From: Cephalotus follicularis
Taxonomy: Eukaryota > Streptophyta > Magnoliopsida > Oxalidales > Cephalotaceae
Assembly (NCBI GenBank): GCA_001972305.1
Contig: BDDD01000053.1
Coordinates: 318,266 to 382,265 of the forward strand
Direction of reading: 5' to 3'
DNA length: 64,000 nucleotides
Of this stretch, positions 44,991-56,449 are shown one piece after another (positions within the stretch are counted from its first letter, which is position 1; each line of letters starts with the position of its first letter). The translations under genes were made by a program, and so were the position numbers. The notes under the pieces are model-generated. The model was given only the letters and a program-made list of their open reading frames with translations, was not told the DNA's origin and did not search any database.

Positions 44991-45269
44991 CCAAAATCTC
45001 CACAATTATACTTAGAATCACACTTCTAAATGCTCTAAGTTAACCTGAATTCAAGATATCAATCAGGAATTTCACCTTTTATTAATTCAAGGTAAAGGTT
45101 ACATCGAGGATTACAATAATACATGAAATTGAATTTCAGGGCGTTACAATTACAATGATCCATTAACATTTCTCAAAGGTAAAAACAACATAAAATTCCA
45201 TTCGCTCCACGGAGCTCAACGGTAACAATCCGCTGCATCAACCTGAAATCAATATGAAATTGTAGGGGG

Positions 45270-45294
45270 TTAGCCTTTGTCCTCACTCGGCTAA
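45270..45294 (-). repeat. Conserved LTR hairpin in Gyp-3 3' LTR
   Basis: Same 25-nt unit as 3759-3783. Confidence 0.8.
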
Positions 45295-45607
45295 GTATAA
45301 ATACAGTTCGGTTTCAATGATAATGCATGTCATGTATGAATGCACAGTGATGCAATACGGTATATATAACAGTATATACATATATGTATCTATATATGCA
45401 TATTCACAGTAAAGGTGCAACCCGTTAGGGCTACACCAACACAATCAAGGTCATGTCCTCAGCGAACCAGTCACAAACATATCCTTAAAGGACCGAACAA
45501 ACCATCAGTTATGCCTCAACATGCCAACAATCCAGTAAAACATGTCACAACGGACAAACAACCAACACGGTCAATCAATCATGTCCCCACGGACAACATT
45601 CTATGCG

Positions 45608-46054
45608 GGGATGCTTCCACTCTGTGTTTAGCACCCGGTCACTTACACTCTGTGTTTAGCAACCCGGTTACTTCTGCTCTGCATTTAGTAACCGCCACAA
45701 CAATCAATCAGTCACTCCAGAGATGCTTCCACTCTGTGTTTAGCACCCGGTTACTTCCACTCTGTGTTTAGTAACCCAGTTACTTCCGCTCTGCGTTTAG
45801 TAACTGCCGAAGGTGGGAGTCCCTGGCTACTTCCACTCCGTGTTTAGTAGCCCGGTTACTTCCACTATACGTTTAGTAACCACAATATGGGAAACCCTAG
45901 CTACTTCCACTCCGTGTTTAGTAGCCCGGTTACTTCCGCTCTGCGTTTAGTAATCACAATATGGGAAACCCTAGCTACTTCCACTCCGTGTTTAGTAGCT
46001 AACACATATGAACTCCTAGTTACTTACACTCCGTGTTTAGTAACTAATATGGAA
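45608..46054 (-). repeat. Array of 12 covarying hairpins in Gyp-3 3' LTR
   Basis: Each unit is a 7-8 bp stem around TCCACTCYGTGTTT. Stems change on both sides together: GGTTACT/AGTAACC, AGTTACT/AGTAACT, GGCTACT/AGTAGCC, TAGCTACT/AGTAGCTA, TAGTTACT/AGTAACTA. The loop holds a small inner stem that also covaries (CAC/GTG, CGC/GCG, TGC/GCA). Confidence 0.85.
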
Positions 46055-46525
46055 TTCCCATCACAGTCAATCGATCAATAATGCTAACCGGCCCCGAGCT
46101 AGGAAAGCACAACAATCAAACAATCCTGTCAATTATGTTTCAAGTAGTCTATATTTTAATAAACGCTTGAAACCATATCCATACATATATATCTATACAA
46201 AATAGTCCTTTCCAAAACAGTCATCAAGTAGTTTATATAAAATAAAGTACTTGCCCAAAGCATATTTACTCAAAATATGTATCAATCCTTTGAGATCTCA
46301 TTTCAATATTTGAAATATAACATTTCAATATTTGAAATATAACATTTCATACGAAATATTGGTTATAACAAAACCATAATCTCATTGTCTAAAATGACAA
46401 ACGCTTTAGCAATTATATACATTTCAATCCATAACAGTATGCAATGCAAACATATGCTCAAAATGAAAACGAGCTCTATTCGAGTCAACATGTACCATAT
46501 AGGCGTTAATGTTCAACCCAGTCAC

Positions 46526-46772
46526 TTAAGCGTCGCCGCTTAACTCTTATTGTCAACGCTTCCAACCAGAAACTTCACGCGTCAACATCTCATCCCTTTG
46601 GCGTCGATGCTTTGAGGTAGGAACCTCAGGCGTCAACGGCACACGTGTCCATTCTCACACACAACGAATCATGGCGTCGACGTTTCCTGTAGGCGTTGAC
46701 GTTTATCGTGAATCATGACTCATTGTCCGCATAACAATCCATAGCGTCGACGCTTCTTTCCTAAGCATCGAC
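46526..46772. repeat. GTCGAC palindrome array in Gyp-3 3' LTR
   Basis: Decayed copies of AAGCGTCGACGCTT (GGCGTCGACG, AGCGTCGACGCTT, AAGCATCGACGG). The counterpart in the 5' LTR is at 52563-52812. Confidence 0.78.
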
Positions 46773-47660
46773 GGTTAAGAGAACCAAAACACGGCTCCTT
46801 CAACACGCCTCAAAACCAATAGTGTTCAAGCATACAACACATGCAATCCGATCTACAATCATTATAGAACATAATATACAGGATGGGTTAACTATTCATA
46901 GCAATCCTAACACAGTCACACAATCCATAATCCACAGTCCACAATCATTCTACGACACGATATGCATAACAGGTTAACTACTCACAGTATTCCTAACACA
47001 GTCACACAATTCACAATCCGCAAACCATGCATTTCATCAATGGCATTACAATATTATTGAACTCAAACTTGCATGTATAGCTTCCCCTACCTCTGATTCC
47101 AAGCTAGGAATCGCAGTAGCAGCAGCACAGTCGAGCCGCAGGTTTAATTGCTAAACCTTTCCAATAACCGTTGAACCGAAGTCGGTTCTTGCTAATTGAT
47201 CCTTTCCACTGCCAAATCCAATTGCTGCACACACTGCACATACAACACATTTCATTACGATCAACGTACGCAAAACATTGCCGTCATCGAAACGTCGGCC
47301 TGATTTCGGCAAACTCATCCAGCTTACGAAACACACATAAATGGGTTCCACATTGAACGGTCTACTCAAAACTGGTTGAGACTCGCCGTGAATCGATGTC
47401 GAACGCCGCGCCATGACCGGAAACGAGTTGCGACTCATTGAGTCGACTCGCCAGACCTCAACATGTCCGATCACCACCCAAAAACAACCCATATTCACCA
47501 ACCCTACGCGTCATTGCCCGTGACTCGCCGAGACTCGGTGCCAAACGCACGGTCTCAGGCGGCAGTGAGTCGACTCGCTGAGTCGACTCAGTCAACTGAT
47601 TCCGACCGTTTCTGGCCAAATCACGCCTCACCAGTGGTCAAAATGGGTAGAGCGGGCCTT

Positions 47661-48056
47661 CTACACCATAACCCACGCCATCCGCGACGCTAATGGCGCC
47701 GGCAAACGCACGACGAAGGCGCGACAGTGGCGGGGAAGAAAGGAAAAAAGAAGAAAAAGAGAAGAAGGGGGAAGAGATTACCGGTCGGTGGCGTGCCTGG
47801 GTTGACTGCCGCACTCTCTCGGTCCGGTAGCTGGCTCCGGCGTCCTCTCCCGATCTCTCTACACCATAACCCACGCCATCCGCGACGCTAATGGCGCTGG
47901 GAAACGCACGGCGAAGGCAGGACCGTGGCGGGGAAGAAAGGAAAAAAGAAGAAAAAGAGAAGAAGGGGGAAGAGATTACCGGTCGGTGGCGTGCCAGGTT
48001 GACTGCCGCACTCTCTCGGTCCGGTAGCTGGCTCCGGTGTCCTCTCCCGATCTCTC
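47661..48056. repeat. 198-bp tandem duplication in Gyp-3 3' LTR
   Basis: Two units (47661 and 47859) starting CTACACCATAACCCACGCC. Single copy in the 5' LTR near 53696, so the duplication arose after insertion. Confidence 0.9.
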
Positions 48057-48470
48057 TGTCGCTCTCTCTCCCAATCTCTCTCTCTCTCTCTTTAGCGCGG
48101 GCACCTTGTGCGCCCGCTGTCTCTCTTTCTTGCACGGGCGCGTGATACGCCCATGTCTCTCCCTCTCTCCTTTTATTATTTTGGCTTCCCTTTAGTATTT
48201 ACTGGTAAAATACTAAGGTCTGGGTCCCGATTTTTCCGCGAATCGTGACATAAATTATCCAAACGACCACCAAAATAATTGTAATAAAAATATGAACATT
48301 TGGGCTTTATTGTCGTGCATAAAAAAATAGGCTTTATTAGCCGTTTTGGCCAACGTAATTACGACTCAAGTGTGTAATGCCTTTTTATTACTCCGAGCCT
48401 CCATCGGTTTTATTACAATCGTACACGCACCAATTTCATAATAATTATTTATGAAATTCGGGGCGTTACA

Positions 48471-48485
48471 TCCTCCCCTCTTTAA
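48471..48485 (-). other. Polypurine tract of Gyp-3
   Basis: Minus strand AAAGAGGGGAGGA directly before the LTR start TGTAACGCC. Confidence 0.8.
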
Positions 48486-49681
48486 AGAAATCTCGTCCCG
48501 AGATTCCCTAGATTAAACATGTGAAGGTAGAATGCCTTTACTTCTTTCTCACGTTCTAAGTGGCTCTCCAAGCCCATGGTATTATCATCACACTTCCACC
48601 AATATCGAGCTTCAGATATCGATACATCTTGCTAATCGCCGGATGTACGGAGAGACTGGAGCTATAGGCTTGTGACCACAGCTATCCACATCAAACAATT
48701 CATAACCATACGATCCATAACCATATGGTTTACGACTGCACAATCCATAACGGCACAATCTGTATCCGTTCAATCTGTAACCATACTCTATCCATATCAC
48801 TAGGTCTCCAAGAACCCAACATATCACCAATTATTATTCCGTAACTCCAATAACTCCAACTAACACTTTATCAATCATATGACATCGACGGAATAATCAA
48901 TCGAATACATTTCAACTCTTATAATCTCCCAAAAATCGGGCATGAAGTATTCATTTACAGGACTATGCCCCCTGTAAAGAAAACACAGTTTATATCCACA
49001 CCCCCGAAGGAGGAACCAACAGTCATAAATGGGCTCAGCCCTCAATAAACCACAATTTAGATCTGAGTCAACATTCTAGAACCTCAGTGATGAATCCATT
49101 AAAATCACTCTTAGGATTTCTCGAAATTTCGGTATGAAGTATTCGTTTATCGGACTCCATGCCACCTGGTAAACCACAGTTTATATGTTTGGGGATCAAC
49201 CCTCATATCTAATCATAATCTATATGCTGGGGGCTCAGCCCACACCAGACTACATCTCAACTAAATCAGATATATCGTTTGCGTGCGGAAGGATAATCCT
49301 TTCAATACCCTCAAATGATGGGCTTGATCATATCCAATAATATCATACGCATGCGAAGGATAATCACGTCAAAACCTCAAAAGATGGGTCTGATCATATC
49401 CAATAATATCATACACCGATCAAATGATGCACTGCCATATGCCGGCAGGTCCAATACATCAACACACATTTATATTCTAGCACTGCCACAAGCCGGCAGG
49501 TCATATAATGTACAATAACAAGCCTCAAAACATCAGTTCCCTTACTTTATTCACATAATACAAGATAGGCTGGAGAAATGTAATTTCTTACCCTGCGCCT
49601 GTCCTGACTAATCACTGTAGCTGTCATCTGAACCTGAACTTGACCCACTTCATTTCAGTGAAACAGGTCAGCAACCAAAGG
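48486..49681. other. Noncoding tail of Gyp-3 (replaces pol)
   Basis: No coding frame. It is built of duplicated phrases, including two ATGAAGTATTCRTTTAYMGGACT segments (near 48942 and 49133), CCAATAATATCATACGC twice, and GGGGGCTCAGCCCACA. It matches 56450-57740 of Gyp-2 in reverse complement. Confidence 0.78.
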
Positions 49682-50845
49682 CTATGCACACATGATGCTT
49701 TTACCGGTATCCCTCCACTGTGAAGGTCTAGCTGCAGCGTTACTACCACTTGCAGGCCCAGTTGGCACTGTCACTTGCCTGTTCGGACAAACCCTCGCAA
49801 AATGGTCGGATGCTCCGCACTTCATGCACAACCCATTTTTCAACCAACAATCTTCCAGCTGATGGCTTTTACGGCCACAATGAGAACAAGCTTCCAATCT
49901 AGCATTACTCCCCTGACTAGGAGTACCCTGAGTAGCGGTCTGTTGAAGTCTGTTCTTCAATGATTTTGTCGGAGAACCACTACCCTGCGTTTTTGATGGA
50001 GCTGGTCTAGACTGTGTGAGGGCCTGTCTGTTCTGCTGCACGTGAGCCCTCTCAGCTCGGTCTTCATTTTGGATACTCTCCAGCAATCTCGCCTTTTGAG
50101 CGACTTGTACAAAAGTCCCCAATTACATCACTCTAATCTTTGACCGAAGATCCGGTCGCAGGCCTCTCAAGAACCTCCGAATCTTCTTTTCTTCATCGGC
50201 TACCAGATAGGCTGAGTGTCTGGCTAGCTCCATAAACCTGGCCTGGTATTCAGCCACAATCATCTCTCCCTGTCGCAGCTCCAGGAGTTCCGTCTCTCTC
50301 CGTTCTTGTTCAATTCGAGGTACATAAGTGTCAAGGAACTCCCTTTGGAACCTTTCCCATATACCATCGAGTCCAGCTGACTCCCACTTTGCCTTGACCA
50401 TCTCCCACTAGTGGATGGCCTCACCCCAGAGTCGATATACTGCAAACTTCAATTTTTGGCTGTCGATGCAATCCATCACTTCAAAGATCTTTTCTAGATC
50501 CTGTAACCACCTCTCAGCAATGGTAGCATCCAACTCTCCTCTGAAACTGGGTGGATTCTATCTCATAAACCTTTCAAGGTTCCTTCCAAACTGACTTCGC
50601 TCGTGATATACACCTTGGTCAGGAGCCATACCTCGCGGCTGAGCTTGGGCGTACAATCGTCGTATCTACTCCATGTTAGCTGCATTAGCAACCATCTGCT
50701 GCTGAAAGTAATCGGCCATTTGATCCATCGGATCCCTCCTTTCATTTGCATTTTGGGGAACATTCACCCCTTGCGGAACACTCGTTTCCCGGGGAGCATC
50801 TGCCTCAGCGGCTCTAGCTCTCGCACGTGTTCTCCTTCTATCCAT
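49682..50845 (-). pseudogene. Gyp-3 gag, one frame with four stops
   Basis: From ATG 50845 (MDRRRTRARARAAEAD). The Retrotrans_gag core is readable: AERWLQDLEKIFEV, KFAVYRLWGEAIH, GIWERFQREFLDTYVP, EYQARFMELARHSAYL and RRFLRGLRPDLRSKI. Near the end are two CCHC knuckles, CSHCGRKSHQLEDC and CMKCGASDHFARVC. In-frame stops lie near 50669, 50561, 50409 and 50123, but there is no frameshift. The Gag would package element RNA; here the frame is dead. It ends shortly after the second knuckle, with no protease following. Confidence 0.88.
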
Positions 50846-50947
50846 TTGTTCCTATATGGAAAAGATGTCATTAGTAATCATCTCAAGGAAACAATTCCTT
50901 AATTGCCAAGGAACTTATCCTAGCTAAGCATATAAATGGATATATAC

Positions 50948-50958
50948 TCTGATACCAC
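50948..50958 (-). other. Primer binding site of Gyp-3
   Basis: Minus-strand TGGTATCAGAG, three bases from the LTR edge, fitting initiator methionine tRNA. Confidence 0.85.
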
Positions 50959-51326
50959 TATTGTCACACCCCGTTTTACAAACAACAATGAAAGTGGTGG
51001 CAATCAACATACAAATCCGGCTTATGCAATTTACCATAAATTTAAAACTTTCCATATCCATTAACAACTTGCGGAAGTATTTAAATATAAGCCGAATTAT
51101 AACGTAACATGCATCCCATACTACTTGCTACAACAATAAACATTATCAAAGTTAACTGCCCACAAACGGAGCGTGAACAATATACATCAATACATCGATT
51201 CATTTATTACAATGATCCATTAACATTTATCAAAAGTAAAAACAACATAAAACTCCATTCGCTCCACGGACCTCAACGGTAACAATCCGCTGCATCAACC
51301 TGAAATCAATCTGAAATTGTAGGAGA

Positions 51327-51351
51327 TTAGCCTTTGTCCTCACTCGGCTAA
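51327..51351 (-). repeat. Conserved LTR hairpin in Gyp-3 5' LTR
   Basis: Same 25-nt unit as 3759-3783; only the flanking base pattern differs (AGGAGATTAGCC). Confidence 0.8.
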
Positions 51352-51664
51352 GTATAAATACAGTTCGGTTTCAATGATAATGCATGTCATGTATGAATGC
51401 ACAGTGATGCAGTACGGTATATATAATAGTATATACATATATGTATCTATATATGCATATTCACAGTAAAGGTGCAACCCGCTAGGGCTACACCAACACA
51501 ATCACGGTCATGTCCTCAGCGGACCAGTCACAAACATGTCCTTAAAGGACCGAACAAACCATCAGTTATGCCTCAACAGGCCAACAATCCAGTAAAACAT
51601 GTCACAACGGACAAACAACCAACACGGTCAATCAATCATATCACCAAGGACAACATTCTATGCG

Positions 51665-52111
51665 GGGATGCTTCCACTCTGTGTTTATCACCCGGTCACT
51701 TCCACACTGTGTTTAGCAACCCGGTTACTTCCGCTCTGCGTTTAGTAACTGCCACAACAATCAATCAGTCACTCCAGAGATGCTTCCACTCTGTGTTTAG
51801 GACCTGGTTACTTCCACTATGTGTTTAGTAACCCAGTTACTTCCGCTCTGCGTTTAGTAACTGCCGAAGGTGGGAGTCCCAGGCTACTTCCACTCCGTGT
51901 TTAGTAGCCCGGTTACTTCCACTCTGCGTTTAGTAACCACAATATGGGAAACCCTAGCTACTTCCACTCCGTGTTTAGTAGCCCGGTTACTTCCGCTCTG
52001 CGTTTAGTAATCACAATATGGGAAACCCTAGCTACTTCCACTCCGTGTTTAGTAGCTAACACATATGAACTCCTAGTTACTTACACTCCGTGTTTAGTAA
52101 CTAATATGGAA
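51665..52111 (-). repeat. Hairpin array in Gyp-3 5' LTR
   Basis: Counterpart of 45608-46054 with the same twelve units and a few point changes. Confidence 0.85.
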
Positions 52112-52562
52112 TTCCCATCACAGTCAATCGATCAGTAATGCTAACCGGCCCCGAGCTAGGAAAGCACAACAATCAAACAATCCTGTCAATTATGTTTCAA
52201 GTAGTCTATATTTTCATAAACGCTTGAAACCATATCCATACATATAGATGTATACAAAATAGTCTTTTCCAAAACAGTCATCAAGTAGTTTATATAAAAT
52301 AAAGTACTTGCCCAAAACATATTTACTCAAAATATGTATCAATCCTTTGAGATCTCATTTCAATATTTGAAATATAACATTTCATACGAAATATTGGTTA
52401 TAACAAAACCATAATTTCATTGTCTAAAATGACAAACACTTTAGCAATTATATACATTTCAATCCATAACAGTATGCAATGCAAACATATGCTCAAAATG
52501 TAAACGAGCTCTATTCGCGTCAACATGTACCATATAGGCGTTAATGTTCAACCCAGTCACTT

Positions 52563-52812
52563 AAGCGTCGCCGTTTAACTCTTAGTGTCAACGCTTCCAA
52601 CCAAAAACTTTACGCGTCAACATCTCATCCCTTTGGCGTCCATGCTCTGAGGTAGGAACCTCAGGCATCAATGGTACACGTGTCCATTCTCACACACAAC
52701 TAATCATGGCGTCAACGTTTCCTGTAGGCGTCGACGTTAATCGCAAATCATGACTCATTATCCGCATAACAATCCATAGCGTCGATGCTTCTTTCCTAAG
52801 CGTCGATGGTTA
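52563..52812. repeat. GTCGAC palindrome array in Gyp-3 5' LTR
   Basis: Decayed AAGCGTCGACGCTT motifs (AGGCGTCGACGTT, AGCGTCGATGCTT, AAGCGTCGATGG). Confidence 0.75.
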
Positions 52813-54344
52813 AGAGAACCAAAACACGGTTCCTTCAACAAGCCTCAAAACCAATAGAGTTCAAGCATACAACACATGCAATCCGATCTACAATCATTAT
52901 AAAACACAATATATAGGACGGGTTAACTATTCATAGAAATCCTAACACAGTCACACAATCCATAATCCACAGTCCACAATCATTCTACGACACGATATGC
53001 ATAACAGGTTAACTACTCACAGTAATCCTAACACAGTCACACAATTCACAATCCGCAAACCATGCATTTCATCAATGGCATTACAATATTATTGATCTCA
53101 AACTTGCATGTATAGCTTCCCCTACCTCTGATTCCAAGCTAGGAATCCCAGTAGCAGCAGCACAGTCGAGCCGCAGGTTTAATTGCCGAACCTTTCCAAT
53201 AACCGTTGAACCAAAGCCGGTTCTTGCTAATTGATCCTTTCCACTGCCAAATCCAATTGCCGCACACACTGCACATGCAACACATTTCATTACGATCAAC
53301 GCACGCAAAACATTTTCGTCACCGAAAAATCGGCCGGATTTCGGCCAACTCATCCAGCTTGCAAAACACACATAAACGAGTTTCACATTGAACGGTCTAC
53401 TCAAAACCGATCAAGACTCGCCGTGAATCGGCACCGAACGCCGCGCCACGACCGGTAGTGAGTTACGACTCACTGAGTCAACTCGTCGGACCTCAACAGG
53501 TCTGATCACCACCCAAAAACACCCCACATTCACAAGCCCTACGCGTCATTGCCCGTGACTCACCGAGACTCGGCGCCAAACGTGCGGTCTCAGGCGGCAG
53601 TGAGTCAACTCGCTGAGTCGACTCAGTCAACTGATTCTGACCATTTTCGGGCGAATCACGCCTCACCGGTGGTCGAAATGGGTAGAGCGGGCCTTCTACA
53701 CTATAACCCACGCCATCCGTGACGCTAACGGCGCCGGGAAACTCACGGCGAAGGCGCGACAGTGGCTCGGAAGAAAGGAAAAAAGAAGAAAAAGAGAAGA
53801 AGGGGGAAGAGATTACCGGTCGGTGGCGTGCCTGGGTTGACAGTCGCACTCTCCCGGTCCGGGGGCTGGCTCCGGCGTCCTCTCCCGATCTCTCTGCCGC
53901 TCTCTCTCCCAATCTATGTCTCTCTCTCTCTGGCGCGGGCGCCTTGTGCGCCCGCTGTCTCTCTTTCTTGCACGGGCGTGTGATGCGCCCGTGTCTCTCC
54001 CTCTCTCCTTTTATTATTTTGGCTTCGCTTTAGTATTTACTGGTAAAATACTAAGGTCTGGGTCCCGATTTTTCCATGAATCGTGACATAAATTATCCAA
54101 ACGACCACCAAAATAATCGCAATAAAAATACGAACATTTGGGCTTTATTGTCGCGCATAAAAAAAAAGGCTTTATTAGCCGTTTTGGCCAACGTAATTAC
54201 GACTTCAGTGCGTAATGCCTTTTTATTACTCCGAGCCTCCATCGATTTTGTTACAATCGTACACGCACCAATTTCATAATAATTATTTATGAAATTCGGG
54301 GCGTTACAGTTATAGCCACTTGGCATAGTCGTACCTTTTGGTAT

Positions 54345-54394
54345 ATATACATATATACGTACATATATATATATATATATATATATACATATTG
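54345..54394. repeat. (TA)n/(ATAC)n microsatellite
   Basis: Simple-sequence run with a core of about 12 TA units. Confidence 0.9.
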
Positions 54395-54469
54395 TGTATT
54401 GCATCATGGTGCATTCATTTCATGGCATTCATTATTATTGAGTCCCGAAGTGCATTATATTTTCTCTAC

Positions 54470-54494
54470 TTAGCCGAGTGAGGACAAAGGCTAA
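54470..54494 (+). repeat. Conserved LTR hairpin in Gyp-2 5' LTR
   Basis: Same 25-nt unit as 3759-3783. Confidence 0.8.
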
Positions 54495-54886
54495 CCCTCT
54501 ACTATTACAGATTGATGCAATGATATGGATGTCGACTGTGCGCGGCCGAATCAGAGGGGATATGGAGCTTTATCTGCTTGAATAAATGTTAAAACAACGT
54601 ATTAAAACATGTTTTATTTTAGATTACTGTTTTAATGTATTAATGATGTTGATCGACTTTGATCACGCTCCGTTTGAGGGCAGTTGACAATGGCTTAATG
54701 ATACTAAATATTGGAATCATGTGGTATGGGACGCATGATTCGGTTTATTTTCAGCTTATATTTAAATGCTTCCGCAAGATGTTAATGGTATTTAAAGTTT
54801 TAAATTTACCGTATTTGCATAAGCTGGATATTTATGTTAAATTGCCATGACCTTTGTGTTGTCAATAAAACGTGGCGTGACAGCAG

Positions 54887-54898
54887 TGGTATCAGAGC
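54887..54898 (+). other. Primer binding site of Gyp-2
   Basis: TGGTATCAGAGC, four bases after the LTR end. Confidence 0.9.
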
Positions 54899-55047
54899 TT
54901 ATATTTAATTATAGGCTATCACTGGGATACTATCATTGGCAATTAAAGGATTGAATAAGGAACTTGTCCAGGCTAATAGTTCCTTGGCAATCAACGATTG
55001 TTTCCTAAAGATGTGATTAAGCATCATCTTTCCTTATAGGAAACAAA

Positions 55048-55410
55048 ATGGACGGAAGGAGGCGTGGAAGGCCTCGAGCCGTTAATGAAAGTATTCCTGA
55101 GGAAGTAAATGACAGAACGGACCCTATGAGTCGTATGGCGGATTTCTTCTAGCAACAGATGGCTGCGAATGCAGCAAACATGGAATACATGCGTCAATTG
55201 TACGCTCAAGCTCACCCACAGCACATGGCTCTTGGCCATGGTGCACGTGATGATGGAAATCAGTTTGGAAGGAATCTTGACAGATTCATGAGGCATAATC
55301 CTTCTAGTTTCAAGGGGGAACTTGATGCGACTATTGCTGAAAGATAGGTACAAGATCTGGAGAAGATCTTTACTGTTACGAATTGCACGGAATACCATAT
55401 GACGTTGATG
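55048..55410 (+). pseudogene. Gyp-2 gag N-terminal fragment
   Basis: Starts MDGRRRGRPRAVNESIPEEV and follows the Gyp-3 Gag (QMAANAANMEYMRQLYAQAH, NQFGRNLDRFM, FKGELDATIAER). It is stopped by TAG at 55150-55152 (CAG expected) and 55345-55347 (TGG expected). After about 55410 the similarity ends and unrelated repeats begin, so the C-terminal two thirds of Gag are lost. Confidence 0.85.
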
Positions 55411-56449
55411 CCTAAAGGGTGGTGTTGATGCCAATAGCCATGTTTTAGTGAAAGTGCCTAGTTTTGCATGGATTTTGATTGCGTTTGAGATCAGGCTAAT
55501 GTTTAAGCCTCCAAATTAGTGCCTAAGGCTGCCAAGTAGTCTAGTCTTGCCTGGAAGGCTGACCTCAAAAAGGCAGACCTCCCGAAATCCTATGGGATAT
55601 ATCAGATGAAGTGACAGTGATGGCTATAAACTGTATAGCGAATTAAGTGACCGACCGAATGAACCATAATGGCTAAGTGACCAACCGAATAAGTCGAAAT
55701 GGCTAAGGGGTCGATCGGATGAGCAGAAAGGCATAAGTGTTGTCAGAAAAGTTTCAGTATCGAATAGTGGTTGACCAAAATAGAGTATGAGTGGTCATTG
55801 CGAATGGCAAGTGTATTGTTATCGATCGTATCGTGGTCGAATGGACCGTTGTTGAACGGATAGTGATCGTATGATCTGTTATTGAATGAATAGTGATCGC
55901 ACGACCGTCGTTTAACGGTTAGTGATGGAATGGACTGTTGTTGAACGATTAGTGACGGAATGGACCGTTGTTGAACGGTTAGTGACAGAATGAACCGTTG
56001 TTGAATGGTCAGTGACCGAATGGGTCGTTATTGATCGGATGGTGATCGAATGGACTGTTATCGAATGGATGGGCGTTGCATGGATGCTCGAAATAGATTG
56101 TGAATGATTGTAAATGAAGTTAACCTCTAGACTCCTAATATGGATTGTAAACAGATATGGACCGTAAACGGATATGGATTGTAAATGGCTATGGACCATA
56201 AACGGCTATGGACCGTAAACGGATATTAAATGTAATTTATATAGCACGATCATGGATTGATATGGGACGAAAGGCCCCGGATGACGATATATGGTAGAGT
56301 TGTTGATGACGGATTGTGTTATGACTTATGTAGATACGAAATGACATTGTTCACATCTCTCATGCTATGTATGCATCTTACATGATCGATATTATATACA
56401 CCTCTGCACTCATTTATTACTTATGTGTATTGTACACAACCATTGACTG
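55411..56449. repeat. Degenerate tandem repeat tract in Gyp-2 interior
   Basis: The best-defined part, 55790-56100, repeats a unit of about 32 bp such as GTGACGGAATGGACCGTTGT + TGAACGGTTA, with drift. Similar units in reverse lie in Gyp-1 at 10140-10380. No coding frame. Confidence 0.7.

Larger units (their letters stand above)
41793..45148 (-). mobile_element. Solo LTR (sLTR-b) in the 3' LTR of Gyp-3
   Basis: 3,356 bp, TGTCACGCCCCCG ... CAGGGCGTTACA on the plus strand, TSD ATTAC (41788-41792 and 45149-45153). The empty site is seen at 51210 in the other LTR. Without the nested Sirevirus-like LTR it is about 2.1 kb. Its left part resembles sLTR-d (58814). It carries CAGTCGACTG palindromes in two clusters, as sLTR-a does. 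Confidence 0.92.
41544..48470 (-). repeat. 3' LTR of Gyp-3, interrupted by a solo LTR
   Basis: Parts 41544-41792 and 45154-48470. Without the insertion it is 3,566 bp against 3,347 bp for the 5' LTR; a private 198-bp tandem duplication (47661-48056) accounts for most of the excess. Confidence 0.9.
41544..54308 (-). mobile_element. Gyp-3: gag-only gypsy element inside the 5' LTR of Gyp-2
   Basis: 12,765 bp with perfect TSD GTTAT (41539-41543 and 54309-54313), TGTCACACCCCG ... GGGGCGTTACA on the plus strand. Right to left: 5' LTR 50962-54308, PBS 50948-50958, gag 50845-49682, noncoding tail, PPT about 48471-48485, 3' LTR 48470-41544 interrupted by a solo LTR. Only about 2.5 kb of interior; no protease, RT or integrase. 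The noncoding tail is shared with Gyp-2, so this structure is a property of the family. Confidence 0.92.
50962..54308 (-). repeat. 5' LTR of Gyp-3
   Basis: 3,347 bp, TGTCACACCCCG ... GGGGCGTTACA on the plus strand. It differs from the 3' LTR by scattered point changes and lacks the 198-bp duplication and the nested solo LTR. Confidence 0.92.
54314..54882 (+). repeat. 5' LTR of Gyp-2, second part
   Basis: Continues 38719-41543 after Gyp-3 and ends CGTGGCGTGACA. It contains an AT/ATAC microsatellite (54345-54394), the conserved hairpin at 54470-54494, and GATCACGCTCCGTTTG, a phrase shared with sLTR-a. Confidence 0.88.

Noticed and set aside
45608-46054. Regularly spaced repeats that could be taken for a CRISPR-like array
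   Set aside because: Units are adjacent hairpins with no unique spacers, lie in a plant LTR, and recur in the partner LTR.
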